Part shown: piece after piece, positions 20,192 through 28,963 of the stretch
Numbering within the stretch: the stretch's first letter is position 1
How the letters are laid out: the number at the start of each line of letters is the position of its first letter
Assembly (NCBI RefSeq): GCF_030070105.1
Contig: NZ_JASJOO010000002.1
Span: 1-64,000, forward strand
Source of the DNA: Bermanella sp. WJH001
GTDB taxonomy: Bacteria; Pseudomonadota; Gammaproteobacteria; Pseudomonadales; Oceanobacteraceae
Direction of reading: 5' to 3'
DNA length: 64,000 nt
The notes under the pieces: generated by a model
The model's database searches: none
Told to the model about the DNA's origin: nothing
What the model saw: only the letters and a program-made list of their open reading frames with translations
Made by a program: the position numbers and the translations under genes

Positions 20192-20518
20192 ATGTCTGAT
20201 ATTATCGAACAAATTAAAGAGCAAATTAGCAGTAATGACGTCCTTATCTACATGAAGGGCAACCCTAATCAGCCTCAGTGTGGTTTTTCAGCGCGTACGG
20301 TTTCTGCATTAATGGAATGTGGTAAGCGTTTTGCGTACGTTGATGTCTTGTCTAACCCTGAAGTACGTGCCAACCTGCCAGCCTATGCGAACTGGCCAAC
20401 CTTCCCACAACTTTGGGTTAAAGGTGAATTAGTGGGCGGTTGTGACATCGTGACTGAAATGGCAGAAAGCGGTGAACTTAAAAAGTTGATTGACGCTGCT
20501 GTGCCTGACGAAGCTTAA
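20192..20518 (+). CDS. grxD: Monothiol glutaredoxin Grx4
   Basis: A 108-aa CGFS-type monothiol glutaredoxin that carries and transfers [2Fe-2S] clusters with glutathione. Seen: MKGNPNQPQCGFSARTV (CGFS near 30-33), WPTFPQLWVKGELVGGCDI near 70-88 with the cis-Pro (TFPQ) and GG-CD glutathione-binding residues. Length and motifs match E. coli GrxD. It is a single gene followed by a terminator. Confidence 0.96.
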   Translation: MSDIIEQIKEQISSNDVLIYMKGNPNQPQCGFSARTVSALMECGKRFAYVDVLSNPEVRANLPAYANWPTFPQLWVKGELVGGCDIVTEMAESGELKKLIDAAVPDEA

Positions 20519-20530
20519 TTTAAGCCTTGT

Positions 20531-20559
20531 AAAAAAACCGCCTAAGGGCGGTTTTTTTG
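20531..20559 (+). terminator. Terminator after grxD
   Basis: AAAAAAACCGCC-TAA-GGGCGGTTTTTTT: a GC stem with A-run and T-run, 12 bases after the grxD stop. Confidence 0.9.
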
Positions 20560-20614
20560 TGTCTAGAGTTTGCTAAATAGGCTTTAAACCCCTGTAAATA
20601 CAAGCTTAAAGCGG

Positions 20615-20633
20615 CTGTAACATAACTGTAACA
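20615..20633 (+). promoter_or_regulatory. Pho box (PhoB-binding site)
   Basis: CTGTAACATAACTGTAACA consists of two CTGTAAC repeats spaced 11 bp start to start, which is the spacing of the PhoB box (CTGTCAT-4-CTGTCAT). It ends 42 bp upstream of a phosphate-binding-protein-like gene, so PhoB control under phosphate starvation is likely. Confidence 0.75.
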
Positions 20634-20675
20634 ATTTAAAGATAGCCTGCGTTCAATTTAAAAATATCAGGTTTC

Positions 20676-22088
20676 ATGATGATCAAAATTTCACGCCTTT
20701 TAAGCTTTTGTGCCGCTTTTTTGTGTGCAGGGCTTGCATATGCCTCTATATCGGCAGAACAAGAATCACGTTGGTCACAAGCTATAACAGCCATAAATAG
20801 TGTGCCAGCCCCTTTAAAAAGTCTGCCAGCTGGATCCTCCCATACCCTTTTTACAATCCATGGTTCTAACACCGTCGGCGAAAGCTTGGCCCCCAAAATG
20901 ATAATGGCCTACCTAGAAGCTAAAGGTGCTAAAAACGTACGTATTGTTCCTTTAGATGCGGACAACGAAAAGCTTGTAAAAGGGGATTTTCCAAGTTTGG
21001 GTAAAACAGTTGAGGTAGCGATTGCAGCGCATGGCTCTAGCACAGGCTTTAAAAGTTTAATGAATGGTAAGGCTGATATTTGGGCCTCTTCTCGCTCGGT
21101 TAAAGAAAAAGAAGTGCTTGCGGCTAAGGGTTTCTCTGATTTAGAAGATCCAGAATCCGAACATGTGCTGGGCATTGATGGTTTAGCCATTGTGGTAAAC
21201 CCAAGAAACAACGTGACTCAATTGAGCAAAGAACAATTAGGTTTGATTTACTCAGGGCAAGTGAGCAATTGGTCTGAATTAGGTGGGCCAGATATGACAA
21301 TATCCTTGTTCGCTCGTGACGAAAACTCAGGTACTTGGGATAGTTTTAAGAATATGGTGCTGGGTAAGCAATTCCAATTAAGTGGCTCGGCTCAACGATT
21401 TGAATCCAGTGAAAACTTAGTGCGCAATGTTTTACAAAACGAAGGTGGTATTGGTTTTATCGGTATGGCCTTTGTCGGTAAAAGCAAGTTGCTGGCGATC
21501 AGTGATGGTCCTGCACAGGCATTTAAGCCTTCTCAGTTAACAGTGGCAACTGAAGATTATGCACTGTCACGTAGGCTCTTCTTTTATACCCATGGACAGC
21601 CAAGCAACGAATATGTAACAGAATTTATGCGTTTTGCTCAAGGAATCAATGGCCAATCGATTGTTAGAAATGAAGGGTTTATCTCTCAAAATGTGGAATC
21701 AATGGATGCCAGTTTAGCCGACGATATGCCAGCTGATTACGTCGAAATGGTTAAGGGTGCTAAGCGTTTGAGTGTGAACTTCCGTTTTCAAGAAGGCAGT
21801 GCTCAGCTTGATAATAAAGCGCTAAAAGACATTCAACGCTTAGCTTTTTATATGCGAGAGCAAATGCCGAACTCTAAACTGCTGTTGATTGGTTTTGGTG
21901 ATAAACGTAAAAATGAGCATCGATCAAAACTACTATCCAAATTAAGGGCTATGGCGGTAAAACGAGAGTTATCACGCCTAGGTATCTACCCGCAAAAAAC
22001 CACAGGCTATGGTGATTTCAACCCTGTGGCTTCCTTTGAAGGGGCATCTAAGATTAAGAACCGTCGTGTTGAGGTTTGGTTACGCTAG
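20676..22088 (+). CDS. Phosphate-binding PstS-like protein fused to a C-terminal OmpA domain
   Basis: A 470-aa exported protein: signal peptide (1-23, LSFCAAFLCAGLAYA), then a PstS/PBP-like-2 domain (about 50-345) with HGSNTVGESLAPKM near 65-78 and DENSGTWDSFK near 216. A C-terminal OmpA-like domain (about 365-470) has FRFQEGSAQLDNKAL, LLSKLRAMAVKREL and the NRRVEVWLR end. The first domain binds phosphate in relatives. The OmpA domain normally binds peptidoglycan, so the protein may be anchored in the cell wall as a phosphate sensor or scavenger. A Pho box lies upstream. The 3' end overlaps the convergent YbaN-like gene by 35 bases. Confidence 0.85.
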   Translation: MMIKISRLLSFCAAFLCAGLAYASISAEQESRWSQAITAINSVPAPLKSLPAGSSHTLFTIHGSNTVGESLAPKMIMAYLEAKGAKNVRIVPLDADNEKLVKGDFPSLGKTVEVAIAAHGSSTGFKSLMNGKADIWASSRSVKEKEVLAAKGFSDLEDPESEHVLGIDGLAIVVNPRNNVTQLSKEQLGLIYSGQVSNWSELGGPDMTISLFARDENSGTWDSFKNMVLGKQFQLSGSAQRFESSENLVRNVLQNEGGIGFIGMAFVGKSKLLAISDGPAQAFKPSQLTVATEDYALSRRLFFYTHGQPSNEYVTEFMRFAQGINGQSIVRNEGFISQNVESMDASLADDMPADYVEMVKGAKRLSVNFRFQEGSAQLDNKALKDIQRLAFYMREQMPNSKLLLIGFGDKRKNEHRSKLLSKLRAMAVKRELSRLGIYPQKTTGYGDFNPVASFEGASKIKNRRVEVWLR

Positions 22089-22482
22089 AATCGGTAATAG
22101 TGGGTAAGCGCCAGATATAAATACTGACGCACCCACCAATTAATAATAATGCCAATTTTCCCCATATAATCGGTACAACTAACCAAGCCGAAATTCCCAT
22201 TGTTAGCCAAATGGTCATGATCGTGTAGATCTTGGCCTTTTTGGGTAACCCCTCGCCATTTAGGTAGTGCAAGATATATTTCCCAAGCTTTGGGTGCTCC
22301 ACCAACCATTGATAGAAACGCGGGCTAGAGCGGACAAAACAAGCCGCAGCCAGTAATAAGAATGGTGTTGTTGGGAGAAGTGGTAAAAAAATGCCCAATA
22401 CCCCTAAAAATACGCTGATCCAGCCAATTGCGATGAGGGACCAGGTAATAATGTTGTGACGCTTTTCAGGGGGCATTTCCAT
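22054..22482 (-). CDS. YbaN-like inner-membrane protein (DUF454)
   Basis: A 142-aa protein with four hydrophobic segments (about 12-32, 34-50, 84-100, 104-126). It carries the DUF454 hallmark GWISVFLGVLGIFLPLLPTT (near 20-39), then FLLLAAACFVRSSP and WLVEHPKLG. The family is widespread in proteobacteria and its function is unknown. The start is ATG at 22482 or 22476; neither has a good ribosome-binding site. Its 3' end lies inside the tail of the convergent PstS-OmpA gene. Confidence 0.85.
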   Translation of the reverse strand: MEMPPEKRHNIITWSLIAIGWISVFLGVLGIFLPLLPTTPFLLLAAACFVRSSPRFYQWLVEHPKLGKYILHYLNGEGLPKKAKIYTIMTIWLTMGISAWLVVPIIWGKLALLLIGGCVSIYIWRLPTITDSSVTKPQHDGS

Positions 22483-22605
22483 AAAATAGTCTGTTCTCGT
22501 ACTTAATTTCTACTTATCTTGGAAAAATTTATCACTTGCTTAAGCAAAACACCAATGGAGCATCTATTCTTTACGTTACAAGCACAGACAAATCAAAGGT
22601 AGATT

Positions 22606-22908
22606 ATGAGCACGGTTAACGTAAATGACAGCGGTGGCGCACTACAGATTGCCATAGTGGGTCGATTTGACTTTAACATTTTGCAAGAATTTCGAGATGC
22701 ATACTCAGATAAAGAGGGCTCACAGGGTCAATTTGTCATTGATTTAGCACAGACTGAATACATCGATAGTTCAGCACTGGGCATGTTGTTAAATATGAAA
22801 AATCACCTTGGAGCAGAAGATAGACAAATAGAAATTAAAAACTGCCAACCAAATTTGATGAAAATTTTCTCAATTGCACATTTTGATAAAAAATTTAAGT
22901 TTGTATAA
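22606..22908 (+). CDS. STAS-domain anti-sigma factor antagonist
   Basis: A 100-aa single STAS domain. The phosphorylation motif YIDSSALGMLLNMK (near 52-65) has the Asp-Ser-Ser expected of SpoIIAA/RsbV/HsbA-type antagonists, and IAHFDKKFKF forms the C-terminal end. In partner switching such proteins release an anti-sigma factor or other target when dephosphorylated. The next gene, two bases downstream, encodes a regulator with PP2C phosphatase and kinase-like domains, which is probably its cognate enzyme. Confidence 0.85.
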   Translation: MSTVNVNDSGGALQIAIVGRFDFNILQEFRDAYSDKEGSQGQFVIDLAQTEYIDSSALGMLLNMKNHLGAEDRQIEIKNCQPNLMKIFSIAHFDKKFKFV

Positions 22909-22910
22909 AT

Positions 22911-24599
22911 ATGCGTATATTGGTTGTTGATGATCAAGAAACCAATCGAGCCATACTTGTTTGGTTACTTGAAGACGATGGTCACGAAGTTATTGAAGCT
23001 AAAGATGGTTTAGAGGCGGTTAATCTATTCCAAGCATCATCCATCGATATTGTATTGATGGACGTTATGATGCCCGTCATGGACGGCCTTGAGGCGGCAA
23101 AAAATATCAAAGAACTTTGTGGCGATAGTCGGCATGTTCCCATTATTTTTCTTACCGCACTGGAAGATGATAAGGCATTAAGTGAGTGTTTAGACTCAGG
23201 TGGTGATGACTTTTTATCAAAGCCTTATAACGAAGCGGTTCTTAAAGCTAAGATTGCAGCCCATCTTAGAATCCGTGAGTTAACCGAGCAAATTAAAGAA
23301 AAAAATACAGAATTAACCCTGCATAATAGTCGCTGGGAACGTGAAAAAAACATTGTCTCCCACATATTTAATCGTGCTTTAGAGCACAACTTAAGTGATT
23401 GTCGAAATCTTCGCAGTCACATAGCCCCTGCATCGACTTTTAATGGTGATATTTTATTATCTGCACCCAGTCCTGGTGGGGGCTTATACGTGTTTTTAGG
23501 TGATTTTACGGGGCATGGTTTAGGGGCTTCAATTGGCACCTTACCTATTGCCAACAGTTTTGATCAGTTAGTGAACCGCCATCTTAGTGTAGGTGAAATT
23601 GCCTATGAATTTAATCGAATGCTACTGACCATGTTGCCTGATTACATGTTTTGCTGCGCCACATTACTTGAACTTAATGCCAGTGGAAATAGTGTGCAAT
23701 TGTGGTCTGGTGGTTTACCAGACGGCTATATTATTGCCGCTGATGGCAGTATTAAAGAGCCATTAGTTTCGAAAAATATTCCCCTTGGTATCGAGAGTAA
23801 TGAAAACTTTAATAAAGCATTTGAAATTAAAAAACTAGAAGAAGGCGAAAAAATAATACTGCTAACAGACGGTATTATTGAAGCTGAAAATCCAAATGGA
23901 GAGTTCTTTACAGAAGAGGGATTTAAGCGCGCTTTTACCAAAGGCACTAAAGACTCCATGAATTCCCTGTTAGAAAAATTATCGGCGTTTACTCAGGGCG
24001 CGGAACAAAATGATGATATTACATTGGTGGAAGTCAGCTCAGGCCAAGTTGTGATAGAAGATCAAAAAATTCAAGAGAGTATTCAGTATGATGGTATTTT
24101 GTGGAATATTCGATTTAATTTAAGCGCGACAGATTTACAGCAAGCGAATCCAGTAGAAGAAATCATGTCGGTATTAGGTGCTCAGACGCTACTTAGGCCT
24201 AATCGTGATGTCATTGGTTTGTTATTGGCTGAGCTATATAGCAATGCTTTAGAACATGGCATTTTAGAATTGTCATCTGATATGAAAAAAACGGAAGAGG
24301 GTTTTGTAGAGTACTATAACCAGCGTAAAAAACGTCTGTTAGCACTTGAAAATGCCTACATAAAACTTAGCTGTAAATTGCTCTATGATGACGATGAAGA
24401 ACTTGTTTTGAGAATCAAAATGGAAGATTCCGGTGTCGGTTTTGATGTGGATGGATTAATGGAGCGCGGCGGCGGAGATTCTTTTGGTCGCGGTGTATCG
24501 TTAATACACCGCGTATGCAAACGGACTCAATACATGAAAAACGGCAGCGCCGTTGAAACAGATTTCCCCGTTAATCAAAAACTCAATGAAAGTAATTAG
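22911..24599 (+). CDS. Response regulator with PP2C (SpoIIE) phosphatase and HATPase domains (HsbR-like)
   Basis: A 562-aa three-domain regulator. The receiver domain (1-125) has acidic DDQ (6-8), phospho-acceptor Asp near 49 (VLMDVMMP) and KPY near 105. A short coiled-coil linker (about 130-155) follows. The PP2C/SpoIIE domain (about 165-380) has GDFTGHGLGAS, LTDGIIEA and NDDITLVEV. The C-terminal HATPase domain (about 400-560) has LAELYSNALEHG, DSGVGFD and FGRGVSLI. The layout matches HsbR of Pseudomonas, which toggles phosphorylation of the STAS partner HsbA. The pair with the preceding STAS gene supports the same job here; the target is unknown. Confidence 0.88.
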   Translation: MRILVVDDQETNRAILVWLLEDDGHEVIEAKDGLEAVNLFQASSIDIVLMDVMMPVMDGLEAAKNIKELCGDSRHVPIIFLTALEDDKALSECLDSGGDDFLSKPYNEAVLKAKIAAHLRIRELTEQIKEKNTELTLHNSRWEREKNIVSHIFNRALEHNLSDCRNLRSHIAPASTFNGDILLSAPSPGGGLYVFLGDFTGHGLGASIGTLPIANSFDQLVNRHLSVGEIAYEFNRMLLTMLPDYMFCCATLLELNASGNSVQLWSGGLPDGYIIAADGSIKEPLVSKNIPLGIESNENFNKAFEIKKLEEGEKIILLTDGIIEAENPNGEFFTEEGFKRAFTKGTKDSMNSLLEKLSAFTQGAEQNDDITLVEVSSGQVVIEDQKIQESIQYDGILWNIRFNLSATDLQQANPVEEIMSVLGAQTLLRPNRDVIGLLLAELYSNALEHGILELSSDMKKTEEGFVEYYNQRKKRLLALENAYIKLSCKLLYDDDEELVLRIKMEDSGVGFDVDGLMERGGGDSFGRGVSLIHRVCKRTQYMKNGSAVETDFPVNQKLNESN

Positions 24600-25174
24600 T
24601 TATCATCACCGTTATACAATAAAAATAAATCAATGACGTTATCTGGAATGCTGGCACAAACTTGAAGACTTAAATCTTCATCTTCATCAATGTCAGCAAA
24701 TGCATCATCATCTGCATTTAAACCAGAGGCATAGACAATAGGGAATAGTAGCTCTGCTGCATTCTCTTCATGTTTACCATACCATTGTTCATGCTGCTCA
24801 ATGCTTAGCAAGATAAAACCAATGGCCCAGTTTTCTAGTGGTGCCGCTTCGCCATCTTCATCCGCTTCTACATTTAAATCACACGGTACAGGGAAGCTCT
24901 GACCGGATTCAACCAGCTCAATAATTTCTTTCTGTAATAGGTTGATTAGATGGGTGATATTATCTTTTTCATTGGCTGAGCCCCATTGCGGCTCACCATT
25001 GAAAACCATTGGTAAAAGCTCAGCGGTGGATAGTGTTGAAGGACTGACTGCGTTGGCGGTTAATAGGCCATGAAGCGCAAAAAAATCTAAGCCTTCAGCG
25101 TCTTCAGCTTGGTCTTCTAAAAAAAGCGCAAGAGTTTCTAATTGATCTTCATTCAGTGCGGCAGTGATAGTCAT
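24596..25174 (-). CDS. UPF0149 family protein (YgfB/YecA-like)
   Basis: A 192-aa acidic protein of the YgfB/YecA family (UPF0149): an all-helical domain with GLDFFALHGLLTANAVSP (near 28-45), NWAIGFILLSIEQHEQWY near 115-132 and FPIVYASG near 143. It lacks the C-terminal SEC-C zinc motif of longer family members. Pseudomonas YgfB-type proteins affect gene regulation, but the function here is unknown. The gene is convergent with the HsbR-like gene, overlapping it by 4 bases. Confidence 0.8.
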   Translation of the reverse strand: MTITAALNEDQLETLALFLEDQAEDAEGLDFFALHGLLTANAVSPSTLSTAELLPMVFNGEPQWGSANEKDNITHLINLLQKEIIELVESGQSFPVPCDLNVEADEDGEAAPLENWAIGFILLSIEQHEQWYGKHEENAAELLFPIVYASGLNADDDAFADIDEDEDLSLQVCASIPDNVIDLFLLYNGDDN

Positions 25175-25250
25175 GAGGCATGTTCGCTTGTAATTAACAG
25201 ATAGACTGATTTATGCTGGAGTATACCAGACTTTAGCAGATTTATAGCCT

Positions 25251-26198
25251 ATGCGCGGACCCAGAGTAACTCTAGAACAGTGGCGAACACTCCAAGCAGT
25301 TGTTGATCATGGCGGCTATGCACAAGCGGCAGAAGCCTTACATAAAAGCCAATCATCCATTAGCTATACCGTGGCAAAATTACAAGAACAAATCGGTATG
25401 GAGCTGTTACATATAGAAGGTCGAAAGGCTGTGCTGACCAGTGCAGGTGAGGCTCTTCTTCAGCGTTCCCGGCATTTAATTGAACATGCCATTGAGATCG
25501 AACAGGTTGCCGCTAGCCTAGAACAAGGTTGGGAGGCACAAGTGGCCTTAGCAACCGACGCCATTTTCCCAAAAACAATCTTAATTGATGCATTTAAACA
25601 ATTTTTTCCAGAAAGTCGTGGTTGTAAAATGCTTATGCGTGAAGAGGTTTTGTCAGGGGCGGCAGAGGTTCTACTGGAGAAAAAAGTCGATTTATCGATC
25701 ACCCCATGGGTACCACCTGGTTTTATGGGTGAAAAGCTCATGAATATCGATTTTGTTGCCGTGGCTCACCCTGATCATGCTTTGCATAAATTGGGGCGCA
25801 AAATCAGTAGTAATGATTTAACCCAACATTTACATGTGGTGATTAAAGACTCAGGGGTGAAACAAAGTAGGGATTCAGGCTGGTTGGGTTCAGATCTACG
25901 CTGGACAGTCACCAACCTAGAAAGTGCTCGTCAGTTAGTGTTAGAAGGGTTAGGGTTTTCTTGGATTCCACTACATGAAGCATGTGAATACATCCAAAAA
26001 GGTCAATTATTACCGCTTGATCTTGAGGAGAACTACCAAAAAAATGGCAGCTTGTATCTTGTATTTGCTAATAAATCTATTGCCGGACCCGCAACACAGT
26101 TATTAGCGTCTTACATTAAAACCTGTACTCAAGCGTATATTAAACAACAGCTAAGTTTAGATGAATTAAGAGTCTCATCTTTAAATACTGAAGATTAG
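25251..26198 (+). CDS. LysR-family transcriptional regulator
   Basis: A 315-aa LysR regulator. The N-terminal winged HTH (about 5-65) contains YAQAAEALHKSQSSISYTVA. The C-terminal effector domain (about 92-295) is of the periplasmic-binding-protein type. No adjacent divergent operon indicates its target: the upstream neighbour is a UPF0149 gene on the other strand, and the downstream gene is convergent and overlaps by 4 bases. The ATG at 25251 gives the usual LysR start (MRGPRVTLEQWRTL). Confidence 0.9.
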   Translation: MRGPRVTLEQWRTLQAVVDHGGYAQAAEALHKSQSSISYTVAKLQEQIGMELLHIEGRKAVLTSAGEALLQRSRHLIEHAIEIEQVAASLEQGWEAQVALATDAIFPKTILIDAFKQFFPESRGCKMLMREEVLSGAAEVLLEKKVDLSITPWVPPGFMGEKLMNIDFVAVAHPDHALHKLGRKISSNDLTQHLHVVIKDSGVKQSRDSGWLGSDLRWTVTNLESARQLVLEGLGFSWIPLHEACEYIQKGQLLPLDLEENYQKNGSLYLVFANKSIAGPATQLLASYIKTCTQAYIKQQLSLDELRVSSLNTED

Positions 26199-27298
26199 TC
26201 TTGCCAATTCTGTTCTTCATTAGTGCTGATAAAAGGCATCGAGAACCAGTAATACCCTTTTTGTGTTTTTGACGGGGCTGTGCAGTTGTAGCGACTGCGC
26301 CCTAAAGGCAAGGTCCCATCATATTGAGCTTGAATAATAAGTTGGTTTTCAGAAATCACAGTAGTGGTCGGTACCGGTGAGCCAGAAAAATAACATTGTG
26401 CTTGGTGGTACCTAATATCTTCAGCTTCAACGGTTAAGCTGATCTGCGGGGTTAAATCATTGGCTTTTCGAATTTTTTGTTCGGGTGAATATTGAATGAC
26501 AGGAAAGGCCAAACTATTTAACTTGGTTGTCAGGGTTTTAACGTTTGCATAAACCCCAGAAGCGGGAAAGCGAGGCAAGGATTGCATGTCACTAAATCGA
26601 TTGACGGCACCAGACTGTTGAGCAAATGCTATATAACCTTCATTTTTTAATAGGTTTTTTAGGGTTTCATTAAATTCCCCATATGGGTAGGCAAAATATT
26701 TAAGTCTTGGCCCTAATTGCGCCTCTAAGCGCTGTTGTGCGGTTGTTATGTCTTGTTTAATTCGATCTTGCCACTGAATTTCAGTTTCATTCTCTAGTTG
26801 CTCTAAAAGATGTAAATGTTCAAAACTATGATTTGCAATGTAGCCGCCATTTTCATCCATTTCTTTAAGTTGCTCCCATGTCATGGTACTACCATGGCTT
26901 TTATCAATGGCTTTAGGACAAATAAATACGGTGAATGGTAAACCTCTTGATTTTAACTGAGGGTAGGCGGCTAAATAAATGGAGTCATAACCATCATCAA
27001 AAGTAATGGCAACGGTTTTATTTGAGAAGGGAATGTTGTTTTTGATGTTTTCAATTACAAATTCCAAAGGTTTAACCTCAAAACCTTGTCCTTCTATTAG
27101 ATCTAAGTGTTCGATGAAAACGTCAGGGCTAACACTGGTGCTGGCTGGGGTATCTGTGCTGACATGATGATACTGCAATATTACGGCTTGATGCTGTCGA
27201 ATTGGGTCGTTTTGAGTGGCTTTGTTATTGCTATGAGACGCAGTACTAATGAAAAAGAAAGTAAAAAAAATACTTAGTTGTAACAGTGTTGAAGACAT
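26195..27298 (-). CDS. Exported polysaccharide deacetylase (NodB-domain, CE4)
   Basis: A 367-aa protein with a signal peptide (1-21) and a CE4 NodB domain. The metal/catalytic motif ITFDDGYDS (near 98-106, double Asp) and NHSFEHLH (near 157-164, two His) are intact, and FAYPYGEFNETLK near 207 is the third motif. A C-terminal extension of about 110 residues has no domain I recognise. Such enzymes remove N-acetyl groups from poly-GlcNAc or peptidoglycan; the substrate is not determinable here. Its 5' end overlaps the upstream J-domain gene by 25 bases, suggesting co-transcription. Confidence 0.85.
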   Translation of the reverse strand: MSSTLLQLSIFFTFFFISTASHSNNKATQNDPIRQHQAVILQYHHVSTDTPASTSVSPDVFIEHLDLIEGQGFEVKPLEFVIENIKNNIPFSNKTVAITFDDGYDSIYLAAYPQLKSRGLPFTVFICPKAIDKSHGSTMTWEQLKEMDENGGYIANHSFEHLHLLEQLENETEIQWQDRIKQDITTAQQRLEAQLGPRLKYFAYPYGEFNETLKNLLKNEGYIAFAQQSGAVNRFSDMQSLPRFPASGVYANVKTLTTKLNSLAFPVIQYSPEQKIRKANDLTPQISLTVEAEDIRYHQAQCYFSGSPVPTTTVISENQLIIQAQYDGTLPLGRSRYNCTAPSKTQKGYYWFSMPFISTNEEQNWQD

Positions 27299-27852
27299 TG
27301 CATCGCCTGATTAATTTCAATAAGGGTATCAGCATTGCCACCTCTATCTGGGTGATGTTGCATTGCTAGGCGCCGATACTGCTGTTTTATGGTTTTAAAG
27401 TCAACGGGCTCACTGAGCCCTAGTTTATTTAAGGCGTTGTGTTTTTGGCTGTCACTAAAATAGTGTTTCCAAAAATTATCGAGCAGTGTGCGAATATCCG
27501 TTTCAGTGGTTGTTAATAGATTAGAAATATCCAAATAAAATAATGAAAGAGGATCATGCTTACCTAGGTTCTGCTTTGTGTTCAAAGGAATCGGCTGAGT
27601 AATCATTTCGATGGCGATTTCAAGGCTAGATATAGAAAGATGATACCGGCCATGAATGGGGGTTAACGTTTGCAAGCGATATAATGCATTAAAAATTAAA
27701 AAGTGGCATCGAAATAAAGATAAATCAGATGCCATGCAATCTTTTTTAAGCCGCCCTAATTGCTGTAAATGCTGAATAATTTCATATTCTTTACAGGGTG
27801 AGTGAGACAGTAAGAACTGCTCTATTTCTTGGCTTAGATCAAAATTAAACAT
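27274..27852 (-). CDS. DnaJ-related protein with C-terminal J domain
   Basis: A 192-aa protein. Residues 1-130 resemble the DNAJ_related region (PF12339) found only in gammaproteobacteria. Residues 140-192 are a J domain with RRLAMQHHPDRGGNADTL, including the HPD tripeptide needed to stimulate DnaK ATPase. Unlike DnaJ it has no Gly/Phe or zinc-finger region, so it is a specialised DnaK co-chaperone with unknown client. It runs into the deacetylase gene. Confidence 0.85.
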   Translation of the reverse strand: MFNFDLSQEIEQFLLSHSPCKEYEIIQHLQQLGRLKKDCMASDLSLFRCHFLIFNALYRLQTLTPIHGRYHLSISSLEIAIEMITQPIPLNTKQNLGKHDPLSLFYLDISNLLTTTETDIRTLLDNFWKHYFSDSQKHNALNKLGLSEPVDFKTIKQQYRRLAMQHHPDRGGNADTLIEINQAMQCLQHCYN

Positions 27853-27917
27853 GGTATTTTTGTCATCATATGGTCTATTTAGCTTAGACGAAGATGACGA
27901 TTGTTATAAGGATGATA

Positions 27918-28940
27918 ATGGACAATATACGCATACCTTTAAAGTCAGAGGCATTAACTGATGCTTTGCAAAATGGTTATATTAATGGTCGTGCTGGCTG
28001 GGTTGCCCAAGCAGTTGATGATAACCATGTGATCTTTAAGCCGGTTAGTGAAGGGCAGCCGCATTTTATGATTAGGTTGTTCAAATCAATCCGCGCCATT
28101 AGCTTAACGGCGACATTATTACCCGCCATAGCAACAGCGTTATTGTGTCTTAACCTTGGATTATCAATTGATCTTTTTGTTTTAACCACTGCGGTGATGG
28201 GGGTCTTGTTTTTACAGGTGGCAGTTAATGTATTTAACGATGTTGAAGACTACTTTAAGTTGATTGATTTACCTGGGTCATTAGGTGGAAGTGGTGTGAT
28301 CCAATCAGCTTGGTTTAGTGCTAAACACATGCAGGTAATTGCATGGAGCGCGTTATGTTTAGCCGGCTTGTGTGCATTACCTGCTGTTTTAAAATATCCA
28401 GTACATATTTTAGTCATTGCTTTAATAGCAGGCGTGGGTGTGATTGGCTACTCTGGTCAACCCTTTCGTTTTAAATATCGCGCACTGGGAGATGTATTTG
28501 TATTTTTATTATGTGGCCCAGTTTTAACCACTGGCATCATGATAGCCGCTACGGGAAATGTGCACCCCTTGATGATCGTACTGGGAGGATATTTTGGTTT
28601 TATAGCCTGTGGCATACTGAACGCTAATAATTTAAATGACATTAATGTGGATGTTGCCAGTGGCTCTATCACTCTAGCCAGTGTATTGGGGTTTAATAAC
28701 GCAAGATGGCTACAGGTTTTATATTATTTAGCGGCATTTGTTTGTTTAATAATCTTGTCGCTTTTCATAGGCGCATGGGTTTTATTACCGATAATTTTAA
28801 CCCCAGTAATATTTCGACATATTTTTATACTCTTTAAAGCTCAGGATTGTGATCATGAGTCTTTGAAAGAAATTAGATTTGATGCGGCAAAGTTACACTT
28901 GTTATTGAGCATTGCCGTTTGCATTGGATTAACAATATAG
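27918..28940 (+). CDS. UbiA-family prenyltransferase (MenA-like)
   Basis: An integral membrane protein (340 aa) of the UbiA superfamily with about eight or nine hydrophobic helices. Both Asp-rich motifs that bind Mg-prenyl diphosphate are present: NVFNDVEDYFKLID (near 105-118) and NANNLNDINVDVASG (near 238-252). The residues resemble MenA-type 1,4-dihydroxy-2-naphthoate prenyltransferases. No other menaquinone gene is nearby, so another aromatic acceptor is possible. The start at 27918 has AAGGA just upstream; an in-frame ATG at 27894 is less likely. greB follows 23 bases later. Confidence 0.75.
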   Translation: MDNIRIPLKSEALTDALQNGYINGRAGWVAQAVDDNHVIFKPVSEGQPHFMIRLFKSIRAISLTATLLPAIATALLCLNLGLSIDLFVLTTAVMGVLFLQVAVNVFNDVEDYFKLIDLPGSLGGSGVIQSAWFSAKHMQVIAWSALCLAGLCALPAVLKYPVHILVIALIAGVGVIGYSGQPFRFKYRALGDVFVFLLCGPVLTTGIMIAATGNVHPLMIVLGGYFGFIACGILNANNLNDINVDVASGSITLASVLGFNNARWLQVLYYLAAFVCLIILSLFIGAWVLLPIILTPVIFRHIFILFKAQDCDHESLKEIRFDAAKLHLLLSIAVCIGLTI

Positions 28941-28963
28941 ATGAATGTCTATGACGGTGTATT

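Noticed and set aside
20636..20896. Minus-strand 86-aa ORF over the PstS-OmpA start
   Set aside because: Shadow of the plus-strand signal-peptide region; no homology or ribosome-binding site.
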